Shown here piece after piece: positions 43,028-52,785 of a stretch of DNA of 64,000 nucleotides (positions within the stretch are counted from its first letter, which is position 1; every line of letters begins with the position of its first letter). A model generated the notes under the pieces. The model worked only from the letters and a program-made list of their open reading frames with translations. It made no database searches and had not been told where the DNA came from. The translations under genes were made by a program, and so were the position numbers. Origin of the DNA: Pleionea sp. CnH1-48. GTDB lineage: Bacteria > Pseudomonadota > Gammaproteobacteria > Enterobacterales > Kangiellaceae. The stretch spans positions 1-64,000 of the forward strand of contig NZ_JAMXSB010000009.1 of assembly GCF_024124665.1 (NCBI RefSeq). Reading direction: 5' to 3'.

Positions 43028-44480
43028 TCAAGTCTTACCTTGCATGTCTTCTCTGTCTAGAGCTTCTAGGATATATTTTGCCGTATCTACTACATTGGAA
43101 AGCTCATTATTGTATGAAATAATACCTAGCGACTCATTATGATGAGTTGAATATCCATGCTCGCCATTAAAAATGGGTTTATCAAATAAAGGTCTGTCTG
43201 ATAGAGCTTGGGGTTGAAATACAAAGCCAGGTTTGAGCAGTACATATAACTCACCTGAGTTTTTATAATTCATCAAAACGGGCTCTAGTTCCTCCTTTAA
43301 GAGAACTTTCTCTGCAACAAGCTGTCCCGGTGCTGAGGCCTTAGTTGCGAAAACGCTCCATGTAATTTATTAATCGCTTCTTTTTTCTCTTTATCATTAA
43401 AGTTCTGATTTACATAGATAAGAGCTGATACTTTCCTTGGGATATCTCTAACATTTCAGTTTTGCTCTATTGAAAATACCTGCTTAAAAATAAACTGATT
43501 CAGGTTGATTACTGTATTAACAGGAGTGAAGCCATGTCCTGAGTGACTAAAAGCTCATTGCCATTCGCTTTGGCATAGGTGTTAGTTCTTGCCAAATTGT
43601 TATCCATACGTTGATAAGCACTTTCTATGATTGTTTTATATTTTGGGGAGATAGTGTCGTCTGTATTGTGCGTCAGTTGAAAAAGTGCATGACCATATCG
43701 GTCGATAATAGGATAATCCAATAAAATGAGGTCATAGTTTTCTTTAGTTGTTGAGTATTGAAAAACATCCATAATATGACAGGCTTCATAACTCACATCT
43801 TCTATGAAAGTATTGTCGCTGACACTTCCTTTGGTAAAGTGAGCGGCCAGAGGCTAATTGGTGATCGTCGCTACATGTTGATTGATATTTGCAATAGAGG
43901 CTTGAAGCTTTCCTGTGGGGATAAATGTTGGGCGTATATGTAACTGGGAGCCATTATTATCGTCGACTATCTATTTTGCTCTGCATCTTTTAAGTACCCC
44001 CCTGAAAGCTCCCGTATCAAGTGTTATCCACTGATTAGGCTTGAGCTTTTTTACAACGCTATTAGCAATCTTATCGTCGTTATCGAGGATAAGTGTATTG
44101 TTATCTTTTGAACTTGATATGTAGAGAGGGTAACCGTTGTATATTTAATAGCGTTTGGGTTTATCCGAGTCTTCTAGTGCTATCAGATTTCCTCCATCGA
44201 CAACCTGCCCTTGAGCATAAATATCAACATTGTTGTGCTGCGTATATTTTCCGTGGGTAGTAAGCACTCCAATATTGAGTACTTTTATTATGAGCTTTTG
44301 GGGTGGTGGCTTGAGTTTGGCTAGCCATTGACTCAAGTTCTTACTTAGATGCCCGTTGTTATTGAATATGTAAAAACGATACTGGATTTAACTCATGCTC
44401 ATTTGGTAAAGAGAATATTTTGGGGCAATACTTCATATCTATGATCATTTTTTTGTGCGCTCTATTGATATTGGCTGTGA
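43028..44480 (-). pseudogene. Decayed type I phosphodiesterase / alkaline phosphatase-family gene
   Basis: Minus-strand pieces in shifting frames make one broken gene. From the upstream end: NNNGHLSKNLSQWLAKL, NIGVLTTHGKYTQHNNVDIY then AQGQVVDGGNLIALEDSDKP, an in-frame stop, YNGYPLYISSSKDN and further stops, then LLDYPIIDRYGHALFQL and finally KPGFVFQPQAL and IFNGEHGYSTHH. The DYPxxDRxGH and GEHGY motifs are metal-site landmarks of this enzyme family (PF01663). Several stops and frameshifts mean no full enzyme can be made. Only the last part (43028-43276) and the middle (43509-43796) remain as open frames. Confidence 0.75.
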
Positions 44481-44532
44481 ATGGGTAAAGTTGTGGATTG
44501 TTTTGAACCGTATTAATAAAGCATATTTTTCA

Positions 44533-45306
44533 TCAAAGATACTGGCAAGGAGGATTCAGAGTCACCACTTCAAAAGCGATGTCTCGTAACGTCTTTTGGA
44601 GATCGTCGCTAATGCCAAGTCCAGGAGTGTTGTTTAACTCGTTAACTGGATTATTAGTGATCACTTGATAAAAAACATAAGCCGTTAGCAGTGCACCCGT
44701 TGGATTTGAGTGGTTGCCATCGGCAGCGTGCAAAGTGACGAAGGGATGTTCTGCGATAAAGGCATCCCACGCAAGCCCTATGGGAGCGACACAGGCGCTT
44801 TCTCTTGTCGCTATATCGACATGCAGTTCATGAACTCGCAAGCCTTCCTCATAGTTTCGTCGTCTTGGCCATTCGGGGAACATAATTGGAGTGGCTTCTT
44901 GTCGTTTCACCCGTCTGATCCATTCTTCGGCTGCTGTGGTGGGATACCAGTATTGTCCCGTTGTCGAATACTTTTGAGCTTGCAGGCTCACATGAGTCCA
45001 TTGACGTCCTGTTAAATAAGCATTCGTTGTTGGATCATTCAATCGATCATCGAGAAATTGCCATCCAGGGGCGGCTATCACATTGGCTGTTTTACCAGAA
45101 GAGCCTTGTTCAATAAGTCGTTCAATCAGTCCGGGTAGATTGTTATTAGAGCTGTGGCTGTTGCCAATTAACAGCACTTCATAATCTGCTGATGCCAGTT
45201 GAACCAGCTCATCGTCAACTGGTGGGCTGGTATCATTTTGATTCGAGCTTTTGCATCCTGCCAGAATAATCATTAAGACGGTGATAAGTAGATAGTGTTT
45301 GCGCAT
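44533..45306 (-). CDS. SGNH-hydrolase-like lipoprotein
   Basis: The 257-residue protein has a lipoprotein signal with lipobox LAGC (Cys at about 18), so it should be anchored to a membrane by lipid. The mature part has the block I motif LLIGNSHSSNN, where GNSH replaces GDS of classical SGNH enzymes, and DGNHSNPTGALLTAY near the C-terminus, supplying the Asp-x-x-His pair. That is the pattern of GDSL/SGNH hydrolases, here acting on unknown esters, perhaps carbohydrate-linked acetyl groups. It lies between the decayed phosphatase and a GlyGly-CTERM protein, all on the minus strand. Confidence 0.75.
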   Translation of the reverse strand: MRKHYLLITVLMIILAGCKSSNQNDTSPPVDDELVQLASADYEVLLIGNSHSSNNNLPGLIERLIEQGSSGKTANVIAAPGWQFLDDRLNDPTTNAYLTGRQWTHVSLQAQKYSTTGQYWYPTTAAEEWIRRVKRQEATPIMFPEWPRRRNYEEGLRVHELHVDIATRESACVAPIGLAWDAFIAEHPFVTLHAADGNHSNPTGALLTAYVFYQVITNNPVNELNNTPGLGISDDLQKTLRDIAFEVVTLNPPCQYL

Positions 45307-45349
45307 TATTCACTCCTGCAAAGAACTAGACTAGGCTCTGTAACATAGT

Positions 45350-45374
45350 ACCTTCGGCAGGTTCTGCCGAAGGT
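45350..45374 (-). terminator. Perfect 11-bp hairpin after the NHL-type gene
   Basis: ACCTTCGGCAG pairs perfectly with CTGCCGAAGGT around GTT, directly after the minus-strand stop at 45389. It lacks a strong T tract, so it may also protect the mRNA end. Confidence 0.55.
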
Positions 45375-45388
45375 TATTGGAAGGTAAA

Positions 45389-46501
45389 CTACATTCGCTT
45401 TTTAATGGCTGCACGAATGATTAGACATGCCAGTAGCCAGAATGACAGGCTTCCTCCACCGCTTCTCGCAGGCTCGATTGTATTGTCATCGGTGTTATTA
45501 TCACCCATATCAAAGTTGCTTTTTTGTAATCGATATACAAAGGTGACGGCAGATAATCCACTGGTTCCTTTTTTAACTATTTTTTCATAAGCGCTGCCGT
45601 CATTTGGAATTCGAAAAACGGCGGCTGGTGAATTAGTAATAAAGTAGCCTTCGCCGTCCTCTTTTAGAGCGGCTGGATAAGCAATATCAACCAAAGTGCT
45701 TTTTATAGCGCCTGTTTGTCTGTCGAAGATCATAATCGCATTGCTGCGCTCAGCTGCTACATGAAGTTCGTTTTCTTTCACAAGAATCGCTCGCGGCGCT
45801 CTTAAACCGCCTTCGCCTTCAACCACAACCGGAGAAACGTTTTTGGTATCCAGATTGACTTTGATGATGTTGTTGCTGTAGTAACCAGGTAAGTAGAGTT
45901 CATTGTCATCACCTATGACCATTCCGGAGTCTATTCCATTAATGTATCCATTGTTGGCCGGTAGTATCTCGTCTTCGATGGTCCAGTTTTGTGTGTTTAC
46001 TTTCACTACAGAATTAAGGGTGAAGCTGGCAACGTACATCATGCCGTTATCGTCCATGATGGCGCCGACCGGATTTTGTATGAAGTTGTCTTCAACTTCT
46101 GCCGTTGTAGGGTCATCTCCCATCACTACGGTGCCTTCGGAGAGGGTTTGATAATCGTATTTGATCAAGCGTCCGTTGTTCTCACTGATGACCAATATGT
46201 CGCCATCTGGCGCTTGTAGAATGCCTAATGGTCCACGGATGAGGCCTTGACTGTCTAGGTCGCGGATAAAGTTGCCTGTGCATCCATTGTATATTTTCAC
46301 ATTGTTGGCATTCCAGTCGCTTACCAATAATAGCGATTCGCAATTTTTCTGTTTTGAGTTTGCGTCTGCTGCTGCGGCGATTCCAGGGATAAGCAGAGAC
46401 AATGAAATCATTAAAAAAGATTGAATTGATCTATAAATGACATGTGAGGTTCTGCAAAAAGTCCACAACTTTGCCGTGAGAATAGGTTTGTTTTTACGCA
46501 T
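45389..46501 (-). CDS. NHL/SMP-30-like beta-propeller protein with GlyGly-CTERM tail
   Basis: The 370-residue protein has an N-terminal signal (SFLMISLSLLIPGIAAAA). Repeats such as LGILQAPDGDILVISENNGR and VGAIMDDNGMMYVASFTLNS are typical of NHL or SMP-30-like six-blade propellers. The C-terminus is ARSGGGSLSFWLLACLIIRA followed by AIKKRM, a GlyGly-CTERM-type tail: Gly-rich, helix, basic end. It should be processed by rhombosortase and exposed on the cell surface, like the ELWxxDGT protein at 41415. Function beyond binding or lactonase-like activity is unknown. Confidence 0.75.
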   Translation of the reverse strand: MRKNKPILTAKLWTFCRTSHVIYRSIQSFLMISLSLLIPGIAAAADANSKQKNCESLLLVSDWNANNVKIYNGCTGNFIRDLDSQGLIRGPLGILQAPDGDILVISENNGRLIKYDYQTLSEGTVVMGDDPTTAEVEDNFIQNPVGAIMDDNGMMYVASFTLNSVVKVNTQNWTIEDEILPANNGYINGIDSGMVIGDDNELYLPGYYSNNIIKVNLDTKNVSPVVVEGEGGLRAPRAILVKENELHVAAERSNAIMIFDRQTGAIKSTLVDIAYPAALKEDGEGYFITNSPAAVFRIPNDGSAYEKIVKKGTSGLSAVTFVYRLQKSNFDMGDNNTDDNTIEPARSGGGSLSFWLLACLIIRAAIKKRM

Positions 46502-46665
46502 TGTTTTTATCCATCGTTGTTAAACAGGTCTGCGATTCAACATATTCAAATTAGGCTGTAATAAGCCTGTGGAAAGCCTCTTTTTAATATCCTCAAAACC
46601 TCCTTTTATCGTTATAATTGTTGTAACTGATTGTTTTATTTAAATTATTGAAATATGGTTATGAA

Positions 46666-48705
46666 ATGACCGAGAAATCACTAAAACAGCAAAGTACGCC
46701 TTGCCATTTTGGCGGTTGGCGTTTTGATCCTGCCGATGGCAAGCTCATTTCTAAGCAGGAGCAACGAAGACTGCAACCTCGAATTGCGAAGTTGCTGGCT
46801 GTTTTTCTGGCCAACCCAGATAAGTTACTTTCGCGCAATGAACTCATCGAAAACTTGTGGCAAGACAGGGCGGTTAATGAAGATGCGTTATCTCGGTGTG
46901 TCGCTGAGTTACGCTCGGTGTTGGGGGATAGCACAAGCAATCCTGTTTATATTGAAACCATTCCTAAGAAAGGGTATCGCTTTATTCATCCCGTGAATGA
47001 GGCATCAAAACCAACATTATTATGGAGTGCTTTCGCTGGTGTGCTATTGCTCATCGCGTTCATTTATTTTCTGTTGCCGACGGCTTCACCAACGTCTGCC
47101 ATTCAAGCTGCTATTTCCAATGCTCAACGATTGACCACTGATTTAGCCAATGAGGTTCAACCAGAGCTATCCAATAGCGGAGACAAGATTGCGTTCTCGG
47201 TGAATCAAAATAACCAGATGGTCATTAAATTGGTTGATACCCAAGATAAGACCGAAAGAGTGATTCAACACGAAGAGTTGCATCTATCTTCAGCAACATT
47301 TTCTCCTGATGACTCGCAGTTGTTGGTAGCTGGCTACAAGGGGCAGCGTTGCGATATCTTGCTGTATCAATTGTCGGATTTACAACATAAAAGAGTAGGG
47401 CAATGCGCCCTGGCGGGCATCACTCGTATATTCGACTGGTCACCTGATGGAAAGCGCTTTGCCTATGTGGCCCCCAGCAGTAACAGCGACAATAAGTCGT
47501 TGTGGCTTTTTGATTTAGATTCTGAGTCGTCATCACAAATTACTTATCCTACCGACGCCAAAGTGACTGACTCAAATCCTCGTTTTTCTCCTAATGGCAA
47601 ATACCTCGGATTTACCAGAGGAACGGATTCATCCAGAAACATTCATTATCTTGCATTTGATAATACTGAGTTGGTGGTGGCGATCACTCATCAATTTGGA
47701 TTTATTAACGGTTTTGAGTGGTTAAGTGACAGTCGAACACTTCTCTTTGATAGTAATCATCAAGGCGATAAACAGCTGTGGTTAACTACTAAAGACGATC
47801 CCGAGTTGACTTTATTAGGTGGGCGAGACGCGCAGTTTTTATCGATGAGCCAAGATAATACTCGACTGGCTTTTCAGGTGTTACGTTATAACGCCAATAT
47901 TTGGCAGGTGAGTACTGATTCCGTTGACAGCAAACCGTCTCGAATTATTCATTCCATTAAGTACAACAACTTTCCGGCTTATTCTCCCGATGGTAGTGCG
48001 ATTGCTTTTTCTAGTAACCGCCAAGGTAAGTCTTCTATATGGGTATACGATAAAAAAAGTGAACAACAATCGTTAGTGGTGTCGCTTCCTGATCAAGACT
48101 TGATATTTCCTCAATGGTCGAGTGATGGTAAGAAGTTATTGTTCACCAGACGGGGAAAAGACGGCTATCAATGTTATCAGACGGATTTGGCAACAAAGTC
48201 GTTAGAGTTACTTACTCCAAACTTTTCGCTGTTTAATTGCGTCTATTCTTTAGATGATAAAGTTTACGGTATTGTTAAGTCTGAGGGGAAAGTTGCTCAG
48301 ATAGTCCAGCTAGCTGAAAATGGTGCAACAAAGTCTTTAACAGAATTTGCCGTTAATCGAATACAAACAACGGCACTGGACAGTATTATTTATTCCCGGC
48401 CCGGTGAGAATAAACTCTTTTCTATGAGTTTAAAGGATGGCGAGCATCGAACCGTTTTGGATGATTTTAATATTGCCTATGATGAACACTGGGTAGTGCA
48501 AGGAAGCTATCTCTATTATCCAAAGACCAAGGCGGGTAGAGGTATTTGGCGCTTAAACTTACAAACAGGTGAAACGAATAAAGTGACTCACCAGCTGCCT
48601 TCTGCAATTGGATTATCTTTGAGTGTGCACCCTGAGCATTCTCAGATTATCTTTAGTCAAACGGATAGTCGTGAGTCGGATGTTTATATTTCTAGGGTTG
48701 AGTAG
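46666..48705 (+). CDS. CadC-like membrane transcription regulator with PD40/TolB-type propeller
   Basis: The frame is open from a TTG at 46648; the ATG at 46666 starts at the domain edge. Residues about 8-100 form a Trans_reg_C winged helix (CHFGGWRFDPADGKL, RIAKLLAVFLANPDKLLSRN, LIENLWQDRAVNEDALSRCV, PKKGYRFI). One membrane helix (WSAFAGVLLLIAFIYFLLP) follows, and then a periplasmic PD40/TolB-like propeller (TFSPDDSQLLVAGY, YSPDGSAIAFSSNRQGKSSI, SSDGKKLLFTRRG). This is the CadC/ToxR layout, sensing outside and binding DNA inside without a separate kinase. Targets may be the neighbouring divergent GlyGly-CTERM gene, whose 5' end lies 165 bases away. Confidence 0.85.
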   Translation: MTEKSLKQQSTPCHFGGWRFDPADGKLISKQEQRRLQPRIAKLLAVFLANPDKLLSRNELIENLWQDRAVNEDALSRCVAELRSVLGDSTSNPVYIETIPKKGYRFIHPVNEASKPTLLWSAFAGVLLLIAFIYFLLPTASPTSAIQAAISNAQRLTTDLANEVQPELSNSGDKIAFSVNQNNQMVIKLVDTQDKTERVIQHEELHLSSATFSPDDSQLLVAGYKGQRCDILLYQLSDLQHKRVGQCALAGITRIFDWSPDGKRFAYVAPSSNSDNKSLWLFDLDSESSSQITYPTDAKVTDSNPRFSPNGKYLGFTRGTDSSRNIHYLAFDNTELVVAITHQFGFINGFEWLSDSRTLLFDSNHQGDKQLWLTTKDDPELTLLGGRDAQFLSMSQDNTRLAFQVLRYNANIWQVSTDSVDSKPSRIIHSIKYNNFPAYSPDGSAIAFSSNRQGKSSIWVYDKKSEQQSLVVSLPDQDLIFPQWSSDGKKLLFTRRGKDGYQCYQTDLATKSLELLTPNFSLFNCVYSLDDKVYGIVKSEGKVAQIVQLAENGATKSLTEFAVNRIQTTALDSIIYSRPGENKLFSMSLKDGEHRTVLDDFNIAYDEHWVVQGSYLYYPKTKAGRGIWRLNLQTGETNKVTHQLPSAIGLSLSVHPEHSQIIFSQTDSRESDVYISRVE

Positions 48706-48856
48706 GTACATCAAGAGATACTATTTATGCACTTTCGATTCGATGACGTAAATGATAGCTTAGGTAGGAGCTTAATTGAAAGTGGGAGTGAATGGCTTCA
48801 ATTATGGATGTGACTAATTAGATTTTTATTGTATTAACCGTTATATCTAATAAGGT

Positions 48857-49690
48857 ATGAGTATGGGACCTGATGAAAAAGTTGAAGCAGAAGTGAGAAC
48901 TGTTTTGGGCAGGCTTATTAGTTTCTTGAAAAGCAACTATGCATTTATTAGTGCTTTATTACTTTGTATTTTCTACTGTTTATGTGCTGCTTTTAGCACT
49001 GCCTTTCTTTTATCTTTTGATATTCGATTTTCTTTATTCACTAGCTTCAGCAGTGTAATTGATATCGCACTCGCAAATGGAATAATACCCATTATATTTT
49101 CTATTACAATGATTTTGTCTGGAACAGTATGGTTTACTTATTATTTTATTCGTGTCAACTACAATAAAGCATTAACTCATCAATCAAAAAAAGGAAAGAT
49201 ACCTAGTAAAAAGTTAACTAAAAACTTTGAGTTTATCTTTCCTTTATTAGCTATCATTTTTTTGTTGGTGGTATCTATTAAAGCTACTATTATGCTGTTA
49301 TTTAGCCCAACAAAGTATGCTCAAGAAATAAAGGATGGATTTTCTGAAAGGTACTCTTTTGAAACAAAGAACAAAAGAAGCTATAGGTGCAACGCTATCA
49401 TTGCAGGTTTGTCTAATTACATGATTCTTTGGAACGTGGAGAAAAAGAGGCCTATAATTATATCGCGCGCGTCAATAACAGTTGCTGAACTTGTAGTGAA
49501 CATTCCACCAGGAGGGTGGCCAGTGCCTCCTGATCGTCACGATTCTGATGAAGACTATAGGAAGAAACTAATTAAATATATTGAGACGCGTAAAAAATGG
49601 TCTACCTCACTGGCTAATGAATGTAATCAAAAGGTTGATTGGCCAGATATAAGTGAGTTATTAGAAGAGTACAATTTGAAAGAGATATGA
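48857..49690 (+). CDS. Membrane protein of unknown function
   Basis: The 277-residue protein has about four hydrophobic helices: 32-56 (FISALLLCIFYCLCAAFSTA), 62-105 in two parts (IALANGIIPIIFSITMILSG, TVWFTYYFI) and about 128-150 (FPLLAIIFLLVVSIKATIML). A soluble C-terminal domain follows with Cys-containing YRCNAI and NECNQKVDWPD. No family recognised. The GC content and style are AT-richer than the neighbours by eye. A strong hairpin follows, facing the next minus-strand gene. Confidence 0.6.
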   Translation: MSMGPDEKVEAEVRTVLGRLISFLKSNYAFISALLLCIFYCLCAAFSTAFLLSFDIRFSLFTSFSSVIDIALANGIIPIIFSITMILSGTVWFTYYFIRVNYNKALTHQSKKGKIPSKKLTKNFEFIFPLLAIIFLLVVSIKATIMLLFSPTKYAQEIKDGFSERYSFETKNKRSYRCNAIIAGLSNYMILWNVEKKRPIIISRASITVAELVVNIPPGGWPVPPDRHDSDEDYRKKLIKYIETRKKWSTSLANECNQKVDWPDISELLEEYNLKEI

Positions 49691-49739
49691 TTAGAAAGCT
49701 AGGCTATAAGATTTACGTTTTGCTTCTGTATGATAACGA

Positions 49740-49773
49740 GAACATAAAGACCTCGGCTGAGATCTTTATGTTC
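49740..49773. terminator. Bidirectional terminator between convergent genes
   Basis: GAACATAAAGA pairs perfectly with TCTTTATGTTC around a 12-base loop; ATTTTCC follows on the plus strand. Confidence 0.65.
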
Positions 49774-49786
49774 ATTTTCCTGGAAC

Positions 49787-51691
49787 TTAAAGCGTTAAAC
49801 GACTTAAATCCACTGGACGTGAGCGAGTCCCTCTATTCCAGTGTCTTCCGCTGGGGAATTGAAGGTCTGTCCAACCCTCACCATTTGCGTAATTCAGATC
49901 AAGGAATACATCGCCTATGTTTTGTCGGTTAGTAGAGATATTTCCTGTGCATCCAGGGCAAAGACCTGTGGATGTAATGTAACTCATCACAAACTTTTTA
50001 TCGCCAGTCGGTGTTCCGCCTGCTACCCCTTGTGCCCAAACAGGCTCACTACCATCGAATAAGTATGCTGTTACTACTGTATTATTTGGAGAAGCTTGAC
50101 CTTCATAGTCAACTGACAATCCCCATCCTGAAAGTGCGGGTTCATACCATAGTCCGGTTACGCCGCCATTACCAAAAAATTGAACCATATACTCACTGCC
50201 GCTTCGGTTTCCATAAGCTGCGTTGAATTGCCATGAGTATTTCATGGTTTTATTGTCGTACATTTCGAACTTAACTTCACCGATAGGTTCTGACGTTGTT
50301 GATTGTGTATTTTGGTTCCAGGTTACTTTATGTAGTCCCGCAATCCAGACGCCGTAGTACATAGGTTTTAAATCACTGATATACCAGATAGGTGTTCCAT
50401 CACTTTTGTAGGTATACCAAATCATGACATATTCATTATTAACACTTTTAGAAATTTCTAATCCATGACCTGAGCGCCCTTGGTTATACCAAAGACCCGA
50501 TTGTGGTTTAGCCGCTGAGTTAATGGATTGAGGTATAAATTTAACATCATCGACATAAAAGCCTCCATGACGAGCAGAGTGAACGACGTTGCTTTGTGCT
50601 GTGTCTTGCATTTTGAAACGAATTTTAGCTGTATGCCCACTGAAAGAAATGCTATTTCGAGTTGATGTTCTAAAGGGTTGATTCAGCCTGTTATCATTAT
50701 GTTTTAAGTAATAGTATCGACCAGTAGTGAAATTGTTAATTATTCTGTAGAGAGTGCTCGTCTGGACAAAGTCTTGATGATCTACTTCTGGAGCTATTTT
50801 CCAGCGATATGAAAGTTTACTCGCTTCAGGAAAAACAAAGGTTTGTTGGATTTCTCTCTGTAAACAGTAGGGATCTGCGCCAGCAATTGTTGCATGTTGT
50901 CCGCCGTACGGGTTTCCATGGTGATATCCAATGTGAACTGGAGATGGATTTCCTACTTGATTTTGAAAGTTTTCACAAAAGTAAGTGGTGGTTTTAAATC
51001 TTGCTGTCCAACCTGTCGTACCATTGCTGAAGTTTCCATTAACAATACCCGTTCCAGAGTTAGATGCAGCAGCCTGAGTAAGAATAGATTGTACCGGCGG
51101 CTTTGTATATTGTTTAACAAATACCCCGTTAACAACGATGTTTCTATAAGACGCATGATTACTCGAAACATTGATTTCATTACTCGTGACTAAAGTTTGC
51201 TCATGATCCAGCTCATGAATATCAATGACTCGGTCTATTTTTAATCCCTGGCTATCATTCGCAGTAATATTGGTTTTATTGACGTTGTCAGCCAAAAAAA
51301 CATTGTCTGATTCTGCGAGTGATTTACTCTTTGAGTTTGAGCCATCAAATGCGATGCTTACTAAGTAAATGTTTTTGTCGTTATAAAAGTCGACTGCTTT
51401 GCTAGAATAACATCCCGCTGCCTTTGCTTGTTTATTCAGCAAATCTTGTTGAACTCTGATTGCTGTGGGTTGGCTCTTAATGGTTTGACGACTTAAGATA
51501 TTACAGTCTTTAAGCTGAACATAGGTATAACCTTTTTGGCTGTAATATTCGATGAACTCGGCGGTTAATTCCTTTTGAGTCATCAACCCTTCATATTCTT
51601 CATTAGCTTCTACTCTCTCAATTCCTACGCAGGAAAGGAAAGTAAGAGGTATTAATTTTAGATACCACTTATTCTTCATCATTTTCTCCAA
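49787..51691 (-). CDS. Large exported protein with repeated 'GLWYN..SGHG' modules
   Basis: The 634-residue protein has a signal peptide (LKLIPLTFLSCVGIERVEA; a Cys near the cut could even suggest a lipoprotein). The middle contains a carbohydrate-binding-like region (GIVNGNFSNGTTGWTARFKT, HGNPYGGQHATIAGADPYCL). The C-terminal third holds two related modules: GLWYNQGRSGHGLEISKSVN with MIWYTYKSDGTPIWYISDL, and GLWYEPALSGWGLSVDYEGQ with VTAYLFDGSEPVWAQG. Such repeats occur in secreted proteins of gammaproteobacteria, function unknown to me. No catalytic motif seen. It is a single minus-strand gene facing a shared terminator. Confidence 0.7.
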   Translation of the reverse strand: MEKMMKNKWYLKLIPLTFLSCVGIERVEANEEYEGLMTQKELTAEFIEYYSQKGYTYVQLKDCNILSRQTIKSQPTAIRVQQDLLNKQAKAAGCYSSKAVDFYNDKNIYLVSIAFDGSNSKSKSLAESDNVFLADNVNKTNITANDSQGLKIDRVIDIHELDHEQTLVTSNEINVSSNHASYRNIVVNGVFVKQYTKPPVQSILTQAAASNSGTGIVNGNFSNGTTGWTARFKTTTYFCENFQNQVGNPSPVHIGYHHGNPYGGQHATIAGADPYCLQREIQQTFVFPEASKLSYRWKIAPEVDHQDFVQTSTLYRIINNFTTGRYYYLKHNDNRLNQPFRTSTRNSISFSGHTAKIRFKMQDTAQSNVVHSARHGGFYVDDVKFIPQSINSAAKPQSGLWYNQGRSGHGLEISKSVNNEYVMIWYTYKSDGTPIWYISDLKPMYYGVWIAGLHKVTWNQNTQSTTSEPIGEVKFEMYDNKTMKYSWQFNAAYGNRSGSEYMVQFFGNGGVTGLWYEPALSGWGLSVDYEGQASPNNTVVTAYLFDGSEPVWAQGVAGGTPTGDKKFVMSYITSTGLCPGCTGNISTNRQNIGDVFLDLNYANGEGWTDLQFPSGRHWNRGTRSRPVDLSRLTL

Positions 51692-52061
51692 CTATTTTAT
51701 TGGTATGACGCCAATCGAAAACCAGAAGTAAGTTACTCAAAAGAGGCTTACCTGCTCTCAATTAACGATCTAAATAATCTATCGCCGCAAAACCTTAACG
51801 CCTTTTCTGTTAGGACCAGCCAGTCTGACAATGTCACTAAAAGGAATAATGCTTCAGCGCGCACGAAATATAACTCTTTGAAATTGAATGAAAAATATAG
51901 GCGTCGTTATAGGTTAAGAGGTTGTCGCTATAGGTAAACGACATTTATTTAAATGAGACAGAATGATAAGTAAGGAGATATAAAGTAATGACTATAAAAG
52001 TTCATAGGATTACGTATATTCGGTATTTAAGTTATCGAGAGGTGTGGATATTTTTCAGCTA
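51692..52061. other. Intergenic stretch without a recognised gene
   Basis: About 370 bases upstream of the exported repeat protein (minus strand) and downstream of Fic. No RNA gene or clear promoter was identified; a minus-strand promoter for the gene at 49787 must be here. Confidence 0.4.
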
Positions 52062-52649
52062 TCAATAAGAATATATTGTTCTCGCAAAAATATGCGTCAT
52101 CAACGAATAATCACAATGAAAACCAGCAATATTAGCTTCTACCCACTCATCCCTTGATACTAAGTCCCAATTAATCTTGTAATGATGATTCCCCACAAAT
52201 TCATCAAAAAATAATCTTTGGGTTCGCCCATTCCCATCTCTAAACGGATGCACAACATTTAAGTCACAATAAAACTCAGCAATCGTACTAGCAACTTCAT
52301 CCTGGTTCATTGTTGATAAGGATGTTTCATTGAGAGCCGCTAGAAGCTTTTCCGCTTCTGGTTCAATACGGGAAGTTGTACAAAAACGAGAATTACCTTT
52401 ACTAATATCAACCGTCCTTATTTGTCCTGCCCAGCTATAAAGGTCCTGAAATAAATGATAGTGGATGGTTTTTAAATGATTCAGATCAAAGTTTGTAAAG
52501 ATTGGTTCATAGGATTGAACACGGGTAAGGATAAATTCTGCTTCAGCTTCCTCTAGTTCTTCGAGGTTTCTGATATTCAGTAAGTTTTTTAGGACTGTTG
52601 ATTCTGAATAACAGTAGGTGTCTTGTTCAACACCGTACTTATCGCGCAT
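52062..52649 (-). CDS. Fic-family AMP-transferase (toxin of a Fic/VbhA-type pair)
   Basis: The 195-residue protein has the Fic core motif HPFRDGNGRTQR at about 134-145, in full agreement with HPFx(D/E)GNGRxxR, and the beta-hairpin flap region ISKGNSRFCTTSRIEPEAEK that positions targets. Fic enzymes transfer AMP to Tyr/Thr/Ser of target proteins such as gyrase and topoisomerase IV. The length is that of a minimal class I Fic toxin whose inhibitory helix is on a separate protein. The gene overlaps the antitoxin gene by 11 bases, with the antitoxin first. Confidence 0.92.
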   Translation of the reverse strand: MRDKYGVEQDTYCYSESTVLKNLLNIRNLEELEEAEAEFILTRVQSYEPIFTNFDLNHLKTIHYHLFQDLYSWAGQIRTVDISKGNSRFCTTSRIEPEAEKLLAALNETSLSTMNQDEVASTIAEFYCDLNVVHPFRDGNGRTQRLFFDEFVGNHHYKINWDLVSRDEWVEANIAGFHCDYSLMTHIFARTIYSY

Positions 52650-52785
52650 ATTTGGCTTTTAATTCACTAATACTTTTGGTTCGGGAGCTAAGGGGGGGTT
52701 TAATACCTTCTAACCGCAAGCTAGCCACCATATTAGCTCTTGCAGTGCGTTTAAATTCTTTCTTTTTCAGTTCGTTAGTTGCCAT
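52639..52785 (-). CDS. VbhA/YhfG-type antitoxin of Fic
   Basis: A 48-residue protein when started at the ATG at 52785, which has a strong AAGGGGGC ribosome site (the open frame continues to 52890 but without support). It contains RANMVASLRLEGIKPP, where S-x-x-x-E-G (Ser about 22, Glu about 26) is the inhibitory motif that blocks ATP binding in class I Fic proteins. The stop overlaps the Fic start, so the pair is translationally coupled. A complete toxin-antitoxin unit is therefore present. Confidence 0.85.
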   Translation of the reverse strand: MATNELKKKEFKRTARANMVASLRLEGIKPPLSSRTKSISELKAKYAR

